From positions 15,669,001-15,733,000 of the forward strand of contig NC_073641.1 of assembly GCF_029407905.1 (NCBI RefSeq): a stretch of DNA of 64,000 nt, given 5' to 3'. The DNA comes from Bubalus kerabau. Taxonomy: Eukaryota > Chordata > Mammalia > Artiodactyla > Bovidae. Position 1 is the first letter of the stretch, and the number at the start of each line of letters is the position of its first letter. The notes beneath the pieces were generated by a model. That model saw only the letters and a list, made by a program, of their open reading frames with translations, was not told where the DNA came from and made no database searches. Positions 11,980-24,235 of this stretch are shown here, one piece after another. Both the position numbers and the translations under genes were made by a program.

Positions 11980-13166
11980 TATGTCAAACATCTCACCGAT
12001 ATGATGACTTCCTCTGGTTTTCATTTATTTCCTAACATTTATCGAAAGATGGAGTGTTTGGTCACAGCACACCTGATCTTAACTTGGTTAAACTGATGAA
12101 GATGTCAGCAGCTCTATCTTGGCTTAATGGCTGTACCCATGATCACCCCTGTATGGCTTCCATGGCAACTAACAAGAAGCTACCTTAAAGTGCAATGATT
12201 TCCTAAATGTAGATGTGGTAAGAAGAAAGGAACAGATGTTAGAGATCATGATTTCATGGTCAACAGAACACATGAAAATTTTAATCTTATACCTTCTTTT
12301 CTCACCGTCTGGGATTCTGTCGTAGTTCCATTCAGGATATAATTCTTGTTACTGAAGAAAAGGGATGGAGACAGAAGGATTCCCTAATACTTCTAACTAA
12401 AACATTTTGATCTATTGAGAATTTTTCTCCCTTCATTGTCTCTGCTTTCTCTCGTCCACTGTTTTTTCGCTGAGTATCCCTTCTTTGCCCCTTTATTATG
12501 ATTTTAATCTCATTAGGTGCTTTGGATGCTGGTACCTTGATCCCTTCCCTTCAGTGTCTCGGCAGCCCCGGGGAACTGCACTTGGGGAGGAAAACCAGCG
12601 CGCCCGCCGTCATTCTAGCAACTGCGCTTGTACCCTTGAGGATCTATTGAGGATTTTTTATTGACTTTTTGCAACTGAGAGCTACAAAATTTGAAAGCAG
12701 GCAACACACCGTGATCTTGTCTTTCCCTACAGGAGTTATTACATGCAGTTATGTGAACATGAAAATCTAGATTAAATCCAAGATTCCCACAGTCTAATTA
12801 AACTCTAGCTTTCTTGCCTGCTCTCCACAGACTCCCAGGCTATTATTTCAGTCCCAACCACACCTTCATTTTCTCCTCTGTCTTTGAAGCACTTTCAACA
12901 CACAGCTCTGAATTTCTAACCAAGAAATAATACAAAATACCATAGTAGAATTGACAGGAAGATGCATTTGCTGGGACTCTGGTCTCCTGTGTCCAAACAC
13001 CAAATATTTAGGCGAAGAAAGCAAGCGGCACAGATTTTGACTGAGATTACCAGGCTAAAGAATTTTGTTTTGACAAATGAGCATGCCATTGTTACTGTGA
13101 GTTAATAATTGTCTGAAAAATTTAGGAAAATATTTTATGGAATGTACTTTCAGAAATGTTCTGATT

Positions 13167-13369
13167 GGGACTTCCCTGGTGATCCAGGGGTTAAGAATCC
13201 ACCTGTCAATGCAGGGAACATGGGTCCCATCCCTGGTCCGGGAAGATCCCACGTGCCACAGAGCAACTAAGTCCTCACGCCACAGCTAGGAAGGTCCATG
13301 CGCTGTGAAGAAAGATTGCGTGTGCTGCAACTAAGATCCAACAGAGCCAAAAATGAAGAAATATTTTAA
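13167..13369 (+). repeat. CHR-type tRNA SINE with target-site duplication
   Basis: Head GGGACTTCCCTGGTGATCCA, body with CACGCCACAGCTAGGAAGG and a late AAGATCCAACAGAGCC segment. Flanks AGAAATGTTCTGATT (13152-13166) and AGAAATATTCTAATT (13370-13384) are a 15-bp duplication with two differences. Confidence 0.82.
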
Positions 13370-14289
13370 AGAAATATTCTAATTTACTGGGTTCATTTTC
13401 TTTTGAAGCATAAAGGCCTCCACGTCCTTCCACAGGGTGTCTTTGACTGTGTCAGTTCATATAGATCTGAGCTTGTATCACCTTTTAGCTGTGGCATCTA
13501 TTTTAGACACAGAAGTAACTGTCATCCACTTGTTCAACTGGCTGGTGTTGTATGCCAAATCAGACGAGGACTCTTCTAGCACAATAACCATTGTACTCAT
13601 CTGGTGTCACAACCCTAGCATCTCGCTGAGCACACTGTAGATGCTTTATGTGTTTGAGACGAGATGGTACTGACACGGCTGAAACAGCATCACAACACTA
13701 TCTCCCTTCATTATCACAAATAAACATCCATACAGGAACGTGTGTTTTATTAGGGCCAGGACTAGTGTGAAACTCCATGACGTAAAATGTCACAACTTCC
13801 CCAGAATTTATATTTAATCCATGCTCCCATCCTTTTCCTATAGTGTTGTAGTTTACAGTCTGCATGGCATTTCCTGAAATTTGTTCCAATTCTTTAAAAT
13901 ACTTGGCAAACATTCCCAGTATTTACTTTGGAACTAATGTTTCTGTTCAAGCTATGAGGGCTGCATTTCACCAACCTCTCAAGTGGTATTTCTGTGTCTC
14001 TTTTAGTTAGTTCTTCTCTGGTTATTTTGTCAGAACCATGCCTTTTCAATCTTGATTCCCACTAATCACAAAGTTGTCTTTTTCAGCCATTGATCTAACT
14101 AAATCACCCCCGCCTTACAACTTAGAAGCCACAGCTCAAGTCCAGGCTCCTTTCAGCAGAGCGTACGGGACTCCTTAATTTTGGATTTCATCAATGCCAA
14201 ATCCCAGCCGTGCAACTCCTCAAGGATCGCCTGTTCCTTTAGGCACCTAGCGTTCTTCTACCTTGAAGCCTCGAGCCAGGCAGCACGTT

Positions 14290-14470
14290 ATCCCTTACAT
14301 CTATCCTTTCTAACACAGTAGCCACATGTGGTTATTTAAAGTAAACAAAACAAAAAACGTAGTTCTTTAGTTGCACTAGGCACACTTCAAATGCTCAACA
14401 GCCACCATGGCAAGTGGCAACCATACTGAACAGACAGAGAATATCAGCATCAGAGCGGAAAGGTCTAGAT
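14290..14470. repeat. Old hAT-like nonautonomous DNA transposon remnant (tentative)
   Basis: AGTAGCCACATGTGGTTATT near the left and AACAGCCACCATGGCAAGTG near the right are diverged inverted ends around an A/T-rich centre with AGTTGCACTAGGCACACTTC. The same family appears at about 55570-55760. I do not assign a family name. Confidence 0.4.
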
Positions 14471-14634
14471 GGCAGTGCTGCGCTAGGTGATCTCCTTTCA
14501 GGAATGAGTGTATGCCTGTATCCTCCTGTTGGTACCCTTTCTCTTTTTGACTCATAAAGCAGTTCCCTGGTGTCTTCTTTGGAGGGAAGAAAGAACAGAG
14601 ACAGTGAGGAAAGGAGGAGTCATTTACCGAGCAG

Positions 14635-14771
14635 TTTCTACGTGTCTGACTCTTTGCGACACCATGGACTGTATGGTCCATGAAATTCTCCGGGCCAGAA
14701 TACTGGAGTGGGTAGCCTTTCCCTCCTCCAGGGGATCTTCCCAACCCAGGGATTGAACCCAGGTCTCCCAC
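14635..14771 (-). repeat. Bov-tA SINE fragment abutting BovB
   Basis: Reversed BovA body (CAGAATACTGGAGTGGGTAG) and part of the tRNA-like head (GGGATTGAACCCAGGTCTCC). The head is cut where the BovB copy starts at 14772. Confidence 0.75.
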
Positions 14772-15561
14772 ATCAACAACCTCATATATGTAGATGATAC
14801 CATTCTAATGGCAGTAAGCAAAGACAAACTAAAGAGCCTCTTGTTGAAGGTGAAAGAGGAGAGTAAAAAAGCTGGCTTGAAACTTCTTGAAACATTCAAA
14901 AAACTAAGATCATGGCATCTGGTCCATCACTTCATAGAAGGGGAAAAACTGGAAGCAGTGACAGATTTTTATTTTGTTGGGCTCCAAAATCACTATGGAC
15001 AATGACTGCAGCCATGAAAGAAGACCCTTGCTCTTTGGAATGAAAGCTATGACAAACCTAGACAGCATATTATAAAGCAGACACATCACTCTGCCAACAA
15101 AGGTCTGTATAGTCAAAGTTATGGTTTTTCCAGTAGTCACATATGGATGTGAGAGTTGGACCATAAAGAAAGCTGAGCGTTCAAGAATTGATGCTTTCAA
15201 ACTATGGTGCTGGTGAAAAGTCTTTAGAGTCCCTTGGACAGCAAGAAGATCAAACCAGTCAATCCTCAAGGAAATCAACCCTGAATATTCATTGGAAGGA
15301 CTGATGCTAAAGCTCCAATACTTTGGCCACCTAATGCAAAGAGCTGACTCATTGGAAAAGACCCTGATGATGGGAAAGACTGAAGACAAAACGAGAAAGG
15401 GGCAGCAGAGGTTGAGATGTTTAGACAGCATCACTGACTCAATGGACATGAGTCTGAGCAAACTCTGGGAGATAGTGAAGGACAGGGAAGCCTGGCATGC
15501 TACAGTCTATGGGGTTGGAAGGAGTCAGACATGACTTAGCGACTGAACAACAACAACAACA
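14772..15561 (+). mobile_element. BovB LINE, older 5'-truncated copy
   Basis: Starts in the reverse-transcriptase region next to the YxDD motif (here NNLIYVDDTILMA on the plus strand, with V in the motif) and ends GACTGAACAACAACAACAAC, the CAA-type tail of older BovB. Multiple stops break the frame. Confidence 0.85.
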
Positions 15562-15949
15562 AGCCCCTAACGAAGTTAAACATCTGGTATTTGAGCCACT
15601 AGTGTTCCAGACAACAGCTTTTTCATTTGCAGACCTTTTAATTTGACTTAGGATCAAACTGTTTTATGAACAGAATGTTCTGGAATTAAATGCCTTAGAA
15701 TAAGTCAACTTTAACAGCAAACAGAGAATCAAATTCTTGGCCAAGATCATTTCTTTTGATGTTTTTTAGTGGAATTAATGTCCAGAAAGACCATTCCAGC
15801 TTGGTTTTTAAGTTTACAAAAAATATAATTAAAATACAAAAAATGGCACTTATATCTCTACTTAGTCCCACTTTCTTTCTTTGAATTTTAAAGAAAGATG
15901 TGTCCCCTAACCCATGGTCTTCAGCTTTTGAGTCCTGTAATTTTTTCAT

Positions 15950-16255
15950 GTTCTGACTACACTGCCTTGTTTGTCACTGATTCTTCTACCAAAAGCACTC
16001 TGGCAATGTCGCTTTTCTGCTTTCCTAGTCCTTCAATTTTTCTGACCATTTCTTCTTAGTCTCCTTTGCTGGCTTCTCTTCCTGTAACCATTCAGAATAG
16101 TTGGGTGTTTTCCCATGAGTCCATCCAGATGTCAAGATGGGGCTCCAGACCCATAGATATCTCAAATGCGACACGTTCAAAACTTGATCTTTCTCCTGGA
16201 TTCTCAGCCTCAGTTTACCACTCTTCACCTATGCTCCTAAGCTAGCAACTGGTCA
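15950..16255 (+). mobile_element. L2 fragment (tentative)
   Basis: TCTCCTTTGCTGGCTTCTCT followed by CCATAGATATCTCAAATGCG and AAAACTTGATCTTTCTCC is in the order expected of L2 internal sequence, strongly diverged. Confidence 0.4.
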
Positions 16256-16284
16256 CACATGTGAATGATGAGCATCATCATCAC

Positions 16285-16505
16285 CCCTAATATTTAGCGA
16301 AAGTAAATTAATATGCCAGGCACTATACCAAGAACTTACATGCATTTTTTTATTCAATCCTCCCAACCAGCTAAGAGGTAGGCATTATTAATACAATTTT
16401 CCTGGGCAGACAGAAATAGTGTGCTCAAGGTCATACAGCTGGTATGGAGCTGGAATTTAAACCCTAATTACAAAGCCCATATTCTTAACTACCATGCTAT
16501 ATTCA
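16285..16505 (-). repeat. MIR SINE
   Basis: Reverse complement of MIR: ATGCCAGGCACTATACCAAG, then CAAGGTCATACAGCTGGTAT, then CATATTCTTAACTACCATGC, which mirrors the tRNA-like A-box end. Confidence 0.75.
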
Positions 16506-16768
16506 TGTTGCACCTGAATCTTAGAAAAAAAAAAAATCAGATTTGTCACCATCTGCATCTTCCTGATTTTTCCGCCCTGATTGTAATGAGGAGAGAAGGT
16601 AGGCAGCTAAAGCATATACACTGACATCACTTGTCTGATCTCTCTGTACCACTCTCTGAAGGGCTGCTGCCAGGACTGTGGAAGGGTGCCCACTTAAGCT
16701 TTCATCCGTCTCTGAGAAACAGACCAAGCACGCATGAGCACCTTTTTGTGACATGTCTGAAGAATGGC

Positions 16769-17139
16769 TGTTGTTGTTCTGTCGCCCAGTCACGTCAGAC
16801 TCTTTGTGACCCCATGGACTGAAGCATGCCGGGCCTCCCTGTCCCTCATCATCTCCCAGAGTTTGCCCAAGTTCAAGTTCATTACATTGGTGATACCATC
16901 CAGCCATCTCATCCTCTGATGCCCTCTTCTCCTTCTGCCTTCAACCTTTCCCAGCATCAGGGACTTTTCCAATGACTTGTCTGTTTGCATCAGATGACAA
17001 AAATACTGGAGCTTCACCTTCAGCATCAGTCCTTCCAGTGAATATTCGGGGTTGATCTCCCTTAAGATTGACTGGTTGATCTTCTTGCTGTCTACGGTAC
17101 TTTCAGGAGTCCTCCAGCACCACAGTTTGAAGGCATCAA
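16769..17139 (-). mobile_element. BovB LINE 3' fragment, older copy
   Basis: Begins with the reversed CAA-type tail (TGTTGTTGTTCTGTCGCCCA) and reads antisense to the BovB 3' end as far as CTCCAGCACCACAGTTTGAA. Many differences from the young copies. Confidence 0.82.
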
Positions 17140-17826
17140 AAGAGTAAAACAACTCAAACTGAGACAAGCTGATGGTGACACTTTGCACTCAGGCCTCACT
17201 TTTTCCAGAGCCCTTCGATTATTCTTAGGTAAGCAAGTGTACCACCTGATGAAGTGTATGCCTAGGAAGTTCCAAATGCTTTCTTAAGGTACTCAGGCAA
17301 ACCAATAATATACATTTCTTGTAAACAAGGCTCAGCTGAGGCATCCTATGCAATGAGTGCTAGTTCTTTATTCCCTGGTGATTTCTCAGGTAAAAATACT
17401 GATTTGTTACCATCCTCTGTGATTATGCCTCCATTGCAGATTTTATCTCCCACTCTCAAAAGGGCTCGTTACAAAGGGCTTTCCCATGAAATAAATTAGT
17501 TGATTCGCTCATTCCTTTAGTAAATACTGAGATTATGAAGATGAATAAGATCACAGTTCCTGCCTTTCAGCTTATAGACTTGTGAAGAAGAGACACAGAG
17601 ATAGATGAGAACATCAGGCAGCAAATTTTATACGAATAAAGTGATGGGGAAATTTGTAAGACAGAACAAGTAACTCTACCTTGGGGAGATTCTTATATTT
17701 CTAAGCGTGCACACACACAACCGTAGAACTTGGTTTTCCTCTTTCTTTTATATTCTTTGTATAAAATACTTTATTATTATTATTAGCTGTCAACAAACAG
17801 CTAATAGAATTTATACAGAATAGCTT

Positions 17827-18034
17827 GTGCTCAGTCGCTTCAGTTGTGTCTGACTCTTTGTGATCTGATAGACTGTAGCTCAACAAGCTCCTCTGTCCAT
17901 GGGATTTTCCAGGCAAGAATACTGGAGTGGGCTGCCGTATCCTCCTCCAGAGGATCTTCCCGTTCCAGGGATCAAACCAGTGTCTCCTGCATTGCCAGTG
18001 GATTCTTTACCAGTGAGCCTCTGGGGAAACCCCT
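17827..18034 (-). repeat. Bov-tA SINE with target-site duplication
   Basis: Complete reversed Bov-tA. The 10-bp repeat AGAATAGCTT flanks it at 17817-17826 and 18035-18044, perfect on both sides. Confidence 0.88.
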
Positions 18035-20366
18035 AGAATAGCTTACTTTTATTTTTATTTTGATTAGTATTTGTGGAAGGTCTTCTAAGTATATTCTAGG
18101 AAATGTTACTCACAGTAGTTACTTATAACTTCTAAATCCTAAGTTTAATGTTTTAGGGTCTACATGTCAACTGCATCTATAAAATCTGAATTGAAAATTT
18201 TAAAAATAAATGATACTTCTCCTGAAGAGTGTTTTGGTCTTTTTTCTTTTTTTTAAGTTCTGTTAGGAAAAAAGCACAAGTTTATAAATTAAGCTCCTCT
18301 ACAGTACCTAGTACTTGGTAAATATTCGTTGAATGAATTAAAATCTGTATGAATACTGAATGCCAGCCATAGGTTAGTTGGAGATCCACTAGGATGGCTG
18401 AGTGATCTGTTCTTCCCAGGCCAGGCCAAGAATGAAGACAACATCCTTCTCATTCCACTAGAAAGTAAGCTCTTTGAGAATGAAGACCGTATCTTAGTTA
18501 TCTTTTTACTTTTCGGCAAATGTGGAAGAATGTACAGGCACACAGCATATATGTTGCAACTGTTAAATCAAGTATAAGAAAGCAATAAAAAAAATCTAAA
18601 TTAGCCTGCCTTAGAATGATTAGTAAATTCAGCCCCAACACTAAGTAAATACAGTGATAAAGCAATCAAGAGAAAGTGCTAGGATAATAAAGTTGCTGAA
18701 GAAAAGTAATTAAAATAAGGGATAGATCATAAAGATACTTTGAGTCATGGACAGATTATCTACAGGACATGCCAGTATACTTAGAAAGCAGTCTTATGAT
18801 TCAACTGCTCTTGCTTCCACCTGCTGGCATAGGAAAGTAATTTTTAGATTGGGCAGAAAATGTTAAGCAGCTCTAGAAAGAAACTGTATGAAAAGTTTGA
18901 ACTTTCAAAGTACTCTTGAAAAGGTAACACTACACTTCCCATAAACAGCCATTTACAGAAAGGTACACCATGAACTCAGCTACAAACATACTGAATACAG
19001 AGCAGAATTATCCCAAATATGGAGATATTCCAGTGGTCTTTATTCTGAGTACTTCTAGTAGCTGATAAAGTCAAAAGCATTATCCATTTTCTCTCATTAT
19101 ACCATCCCATTTTAATATAAAAATAAACATAGCACTTAAATTTGATGACTAAAGTGACCAGGGAAACAATAATGGTTCAATCTCCATCTTACATGGTGAA
19201 AACATACTATTTGGAAACAGCACCACATATAATCTCAGTGTGTACAATTTCCTCTATCAACAAGGCTTAAGAGTAGACCCAATTATATTATATGAAGGCT
19301 CCCCTGGGAATGAAGGACCCACTTTCAACTCTTTCTTAAAATGTTAGGGACCCATTTAAAAAAAAATGAAAAAAGGTAATTTTATTTTAGATTTTGGAAT
19401 GTAATGGAAGTAAGTTCTTGTTTCCAAATTTCATTGCAAATAAATGAAAAAAGGACTCTTCAAAGTCATCTTTTCCAAGAAACAGGAATAAAAATAAAAA
19501 TCTTTTGAAAGAAATGGCTTAAGGTCTTATGAAGCACTGTGATACTAGAGATGTTTGTAATATTTCTACTTTAAATAAACAGAACTTAAGAAAAGGTTCC
19601 TATCACTCAGTTTATATAGGATGAAATAGAAAAGTGGCAGATTCTGAAAAACAAGAAAAAGAATAGAATAATAGTCAAATTGACTTTCTTCTAGTTTTGT
19701 GTGTAGGACAGTGGTTTCCTCATTATAAATTTTAAATAAAGTTATTATAAATGGACAAAGACTTTTCTTAAATCTTTTAATTGGCTTAAGAAAAGCCACC
19801 TGAGACTCTGAAGCATCTAGAATAAATAGAGTGCTGTGTCACAAATGAAATCAAGACTTCTTCAATAATTCATTACCAAAGGGTCTACCACATACAAGGA
19901 AAACCACAACTCAAAAAGACATTCCATCTTTATTTTTCTCTAGGAGGATGAATAAATTGCTTCTGGCACATTTTATTGGTGTTTGGGGCATACTTTTCAG
20001 AATTGAAATCCTTAATAAATTACTCAGGAGAGAGATTTCTCTCCTCAGTACATTATTTTATACTTAGTCTTTTTTTGGGGTCATCTACGCATGGGTTTTG
20101 TTGAGTGAACAATGATGTCTAAATCCTCTTCCTAGGCCTGGGTAATAACTAGCTTGCTTTTCTTTTTAAAGACTGGTTCAACCACAAATGAGTGTTCATT
20201 ATTTTCACATGTGACAATGGTATTGTGGTTATATATTTTTGAAAAAAATTTATCTCAGAGCTATATGAAATACTTACTATTAAAGTAATATTGGGCATAT
20301 GTTTCAAAGTAATTGGAGGATGAAGAGGTACATGAAAAGAGTTTGGCCATGAGCTGACATTTAAAA

Positions 20367-20720
20367 ATGTTTTTTAATTGGAGGATAATTGTTTTACAAT
20401 GTTGTGCTGGTTTCTGCTGTTCAACATGAATCAGCTATAAGTGTACATATATCCCCTCCCTCTTAGACCTCCCTCCCACTCCCATCCCACCCCTTCAGGT
20501 CATCACAGAACACCAAGCTGATTTCCCTGTGTTATATAGCAGCTTCCCAATACCTATCTATTTTGCACATGGTAGTATATATATTTCAATGCCACTCTCA
20601 ATTTATCCCCCCTCTTCTTCCCCCACTGTGTCCACAAGTATGTCCTCTATGTGTGTGTCTGTATTCCTGCCCTGCAAACGGGTTCATCACTACCATTTTT
20701 CTATCTAGATTCTATATACA
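20367..20720 (-). mobile_element. L1 3' UTR fragment
   Basis: Starts TTTTTTAATTGGAGGATAAT (reversed L1 tail) and continues through CTCCCTCCCACTCCCATCCC and TGTATTCCTGCCCTGCAAAC, the reversed ruminant L1 3' UTR. Confidence 0.78.
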
Positions 20721-20848
20721 ATGAGCTGACAATTTTAAAGCTATCCTAATTTCATGACTTTTAGTTATGACTGAAAATTTACACACTAAAAAAAAAAAAA
20801 AAAAAGCTCTAGTTGCTATTCTAAACTCAGACACGTGATTTGAAAAAC

Positions 20849-21234
20849 ATGATAACTTAACATTGAAAAAGCCACACAAGCTGACGAGCAGATTAAAAGG
20901 GATAATACATGGAGTAAACCCCGAGAGAAAATTAAAGCACACATAAGAAGAAACTAGAGGGACTTCCCAGGTGGCACAATGGTAAAGAGTCTGCCTGCCA
21001 ATGTGGGAGATGCAAGAAATGCGGCTATAATGCTTGGGTGGGGAAGAGTCCCTGGAGAAGGAAATGCCAACCCGCTTCAATATTCTTGTTTGGAAAATTC
21101 CATGGAGAGAGGAACTTGGTGGGATATAGAGGGTCCCATGGGACCACAGAGGGTCAGACAGGACTGAGTGACTGTGCATACACTCACACAAGAAGAAACT
21201 AGAGCACAAAATATATTTGACCAGTAAATGAAGA
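20849..21234. repeat. Local duplication, copy 1 (386 bp, contains a whole Bov-tA)
   Basis: This segment recurs 1276 bp downstream at 22125-22510 in the same orientation, without indels and with about six base differences by eye. It holds 111 bp of left flank with target site, a Bov-tA (20960-21189) and right flank. The SINE has a perfect 15-bp target duplication, AAGAAGAAACTAGAG, at 20945-20959 and 21190-21204. The duplicated block therefore includes both target copies, which shows that the SINE inserted first and the block was copied later. Confidence 0.95.
20960..21189 (+). repeat. Bov-tA SINE inside duplicated block, copy 1
   Basis: Head GACTTCCCAGGTGGCACAAT, body AATATTCTTGTTTGGAAAAT, end GTCAGACAGGACTGAGTGAC. 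Moderately diverged from the family type. Confidence 0.85.
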
Positions 21235-21489
21235 TTCATAAATTCACAGTTGGAAAGGGCCTAAAAAAATCAGGTGGTTTAAATTCTTGAATTCAGAACA
21301 AAGCTCAGTGATATGAAGTCAGAAGTAATCATTGCAGATATAATGAATGTTACATTATAAATGGATTATTAGAGAAGCTTCAAAGGGATACTGCTTTCTA
21401 GTGTATCTCCAACTTAAGGCTGACAACCTGGAGCACAAGTATTAGACGGCTGGCTTGCTACATCATCGAGTTAATGAATAAGCCTCTAG

Positions 21490-21615
21490 CTGCTGTTTGG
21501 CTTTACATATATGAACTCATTTAATCTTTGAACAACACTGTGACAGAGAGACTGAGGCACAGAGAGGTCAAATCACTTATCTAAGATCACTCATCCAAGG
21601 TAACTCCAACATCAA
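21490..21615 (-). repeat. MIR SINE fragment
   Basis: TATGAACTCATTTAATCTTT, then AGACTGAGGCACAGAGAGGT, then CTAAGATCACTCATCCAAGG: reversed MIR core. Confidence 0.65.
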
Positions 21616-21867
21616 TGCTGTTAAATACGTATCAGCAATCACACCAATCATTCTGGCAATTCGGCCATTCTCTTCAAGTTACCCATAGTTATTAACCTAA
21701 TACATTACTTTTCTTGATATCCTCCTGTCCTAATTGAGATAGGCAGAGACATAGTCAGAGGGCACGGCCCACATGGCTCTGTGTTGGCCCACGCCATGTT
21801 CCAATTATCCCGCTGGTCTGGTCCTTCTTCTAGGGGGCATTCAAATGTCATTTACTTTTGTGATAGT

Positions 21868-21988
21868 GAATGTCGCTCAGTTGTGTCTGACTCGTTGCAA
21901 CCCCATGGACTATGCAGTCCACGGAATTCTCCAGGCCAGAATACTGGAGTGGGTAGCCTTTCCCTTCTCCAGGGGATCTTCCCAACCC
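21868..21988 (-). repeat. Bov-tA SINE fragment
   Basis: Reversed BovA body only: GAATGTCGCTCAGTTGTGTC through CCAGGGGATCTTCCCAACCC. The tRNA-like head is missing. It lies in the unique spacer between the two 386-bp duplicate blocks. Confidence 0.75.
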
Positions 21989-22124
21989 TTTAAAGCTACT
22001 CTTTGAAGCAGAGAAGAGAGTTTCCTCACCAATAAATATAAAAAAAAAGTTCTTAAAACATTTCCTAAGCAAGATGAAAATACAAGGTCAGCTTTCGGGA
22101 AACATTACTAGGTAAGCTTCAGAA

Positions 22125-22510
22125 ATGATAACTTAACATTGAAAAACCCATACAAGCTGACAAGCAGATTAAAAGGGATAATACATGGAGTAAACCCCGA
22201 GAGAAAATTAAAGCACACATAAGAAGAAACTAGAGGGACTTCCCAGGTGGCACAATGGTAAAGAGTCTGCCTGCCAATGTGGGAGATGCAAGAAATGCGG
22301 CTATAATGCTTGGGTGGGGAAGAGTCCCTGGAGAAGGAAATGCCAACCCGCTTCAGTATTCTTGTTTGGAAAATTCCATGGAGAGAGGAACTTGGTGGAA
22401 TATAGAGGGTCCCATGGGACCACAGAGGGTCAGACAGGACTGAGTGACTGTGCATACACCCACACAAGAAGAAACTAGAGCACAAAATATATTTGACCAG
22501 TAAATGAAGA
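22125..22510. repeat. Local duplication, copy 2 (386 bp)
   Basis: Second copy of 20849-21234. The offset is a constant 1276 bp from end to end. Differences include three near the left flank (for example GCTGACAAGCAG against GCTGACGAGCAG) and one each at CTTCAGTATTC, GGTGGAATATAG and ACACCCACAC. The embedded SINE is at 22236-22465, with the same 15-bp target repeats on both sides. Confidence 0.95.
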
Positions 22511-23387
22511 AAATGTTGATTTTTAAGTGCTTATGAGATATGCCAGGGTTTTAAAGCGTGGTGATCTGGCAACTGGAAATATGAACCTAAAGGCAAGGAG
22601 AGGGGTTCAGATGGGAGACACAGCTACAGACGTCTTCAGATGTACAAATCTTCGAATGGACTGGGGCCTCTCAGGACAGTATGTAGATAAGAACACTGGG
22701 GAAGTCTGGAAAAAGTAGGGTAAGGAAAAGTGCACACCTGGTGGGTTGAGGGAGTGTTTCAGATGGAAGTGTGTGTGGGAGAGACTCCAGCATGTATGTC
22801 TGTTCAAGGAAAGGTGTCCGAAAAGAGATTTACAGCAGAGAAAAACTAGAGTTTGAGAGGCAAGTGTCAGGAAAATAAAGCTTGAAAGAAATTTGAGGAA
22901 TGTTCATAACAGAATAAAATTAATTTTGTTTCTCTGCAAATCAAGAAAGAATGTGTGGCCAACAGTGTGAATATTACATGGAGACTGAGCAAGGCAGGAC
23001 TGAAAAGTCTGCACTGTACTTGGCAACTAACACCCCAGACCTAGAGTGTCATCTGATTAGCAGTTCCTTCCTCTCTTGTTCTTCGGCAGCCACATCAAGC
23101 GGCTGATTCACACTGAAACCGAAAAACAAGTCAAGGTTCTAAGTTTTTCCCATGGGCTGCTCTTACATCATCCTGCTCTCATACAGGTGATGTGTTTAGC
23201 TTACATATAAGATTTCATCTTGGGATACTATTAAGACTCTCCTCTTTAGAATGGTGTCCCAGGGAGTGGAGATCCTCAGGAATTCTAAGTTTTCACTACT
23301 AAGGTTTCCCTGGTAGGTCTTTATATCCTGTTCCCAGTCACTGATAAAGCATTTGTAACTTTCAATATTCATGAATATACACAGCCC

Positions 23388-23865
23388 TTGAATTACAACG
23401 GCTAGATTTAAGATTTTTTGACTTATGATGGTGTGAAAAGAATTCCACAGAAACCATTCTTCAAAATCTGAATATTTACCTTTTCTCAGGCTAGCGCTAC
23501 ACGGGAAGATACTCTGTCATGGAGCTGGGCGGTAGACTGCAGCCTCCAGTCAGCCATGTGATCACAAGGGTAAACAACCAATACACTTACAATCAATCTA
23601 TACCCACACATTTCTGTTTTTCACCTTCAGGACAGTATTCAGTAAATTACACGAGACATTCAACACTTGATTATAAAATAGGCTTGTGCTAATGTAAGTG
23701 CTCTGAGAATGTTTAAGGTAGGCTAGGATGATGTGATGATGTTTGGTAGATTAGGTGTATTAAAAGGATTCTGACTTTTCAACTTACTATGCATTCATCA
23801 CGATGTGACTCTGCCATGAGTTGAAGAAGATCGTAGTCAGTTCTTAATTATCCAGGTCCTTAGAA
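23388..23865 (+). repeat. Mariner/Tigger-type nonautonomous DNA transposon remnant
   Basis: Recognisable consensus blocks include TTTCTGTTTTTCACCTTCAG, CAGTAAATTACACGAGACAT, TTATAAAATAGGCTTGTGCT and GTTTAAGGTAGGCTAGGATG. The same family appears in opposite orientation at 63790-64000. I do not commit to a family name. Confidence 0.55.
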
Positions 23866-23904
23866 CTACTTTTTTCTACCTTGAATGGCAAGGAGAAAAT
23901 TATA

Positions 23905-24095
23905 AGTTACTATGTACCCATGGTATCAACCACTGTGCCAGATGCTCTCATCTACATTAGTTCCTGCATGCCTTACAAAAATTATGAGAGGTAGTAAATG
24001 TTATCTCTATTTTAGGACTGAAGAAACTGAGACTTTGTGAGATTATTCAAACATCTAAAACCAGGTCAGCCTCCAAAGTAATGCTGTTTGCACAT
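23905..24095 (-). repeat. MIR SINE
   Basis: CACTGTGCCAGATGCTCTCA, then TTATGAGAGGTAGTAAATGT, then GGACTGAAGAAACTGAGACT: reversed MIR, diverged. Confidence 0.6.
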
Positions 24096-24149
24096 TCTCT
24101 TTTTTCTTTTTTTTGAGGGGTGTAAATCTCTACACACTGAACTTTGTTC

Positions 24150-24235
24150 TTTGTCCAGCTTTACTGAGCTATACTTCCCATATAACACAGTGTAAGTTTA
24201 AGGTGTAGCAACATTCTTTTTCTTGGAGTCATTTC
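24150..24235 (-). mobile_element. Old L1 fragment (tentative)
   Basis: TTTACTGAGCTATACTTCCC followed by TAAGTTTAAGGTGTAGCAAC resembles the reversed 3' region of old mammalian L1 copies. Short and diverged. Confidence 0.35.

Noticed and set aside
11430..11980. GGGAGGGAGGAGGGAGGAGG as a promoter or quadruplex control site
   Set aside because: It is the normal 3' UTR of a ruminant L1 copy and recurs in other L1 tails; no gene start is nearby.
12540..12620. Small CpG-rich patch in NLN intron 1 as an alternative promoter
   Set aside because: Too short and isolated, with no donor site or open frame that joins exon 2 convincingly.
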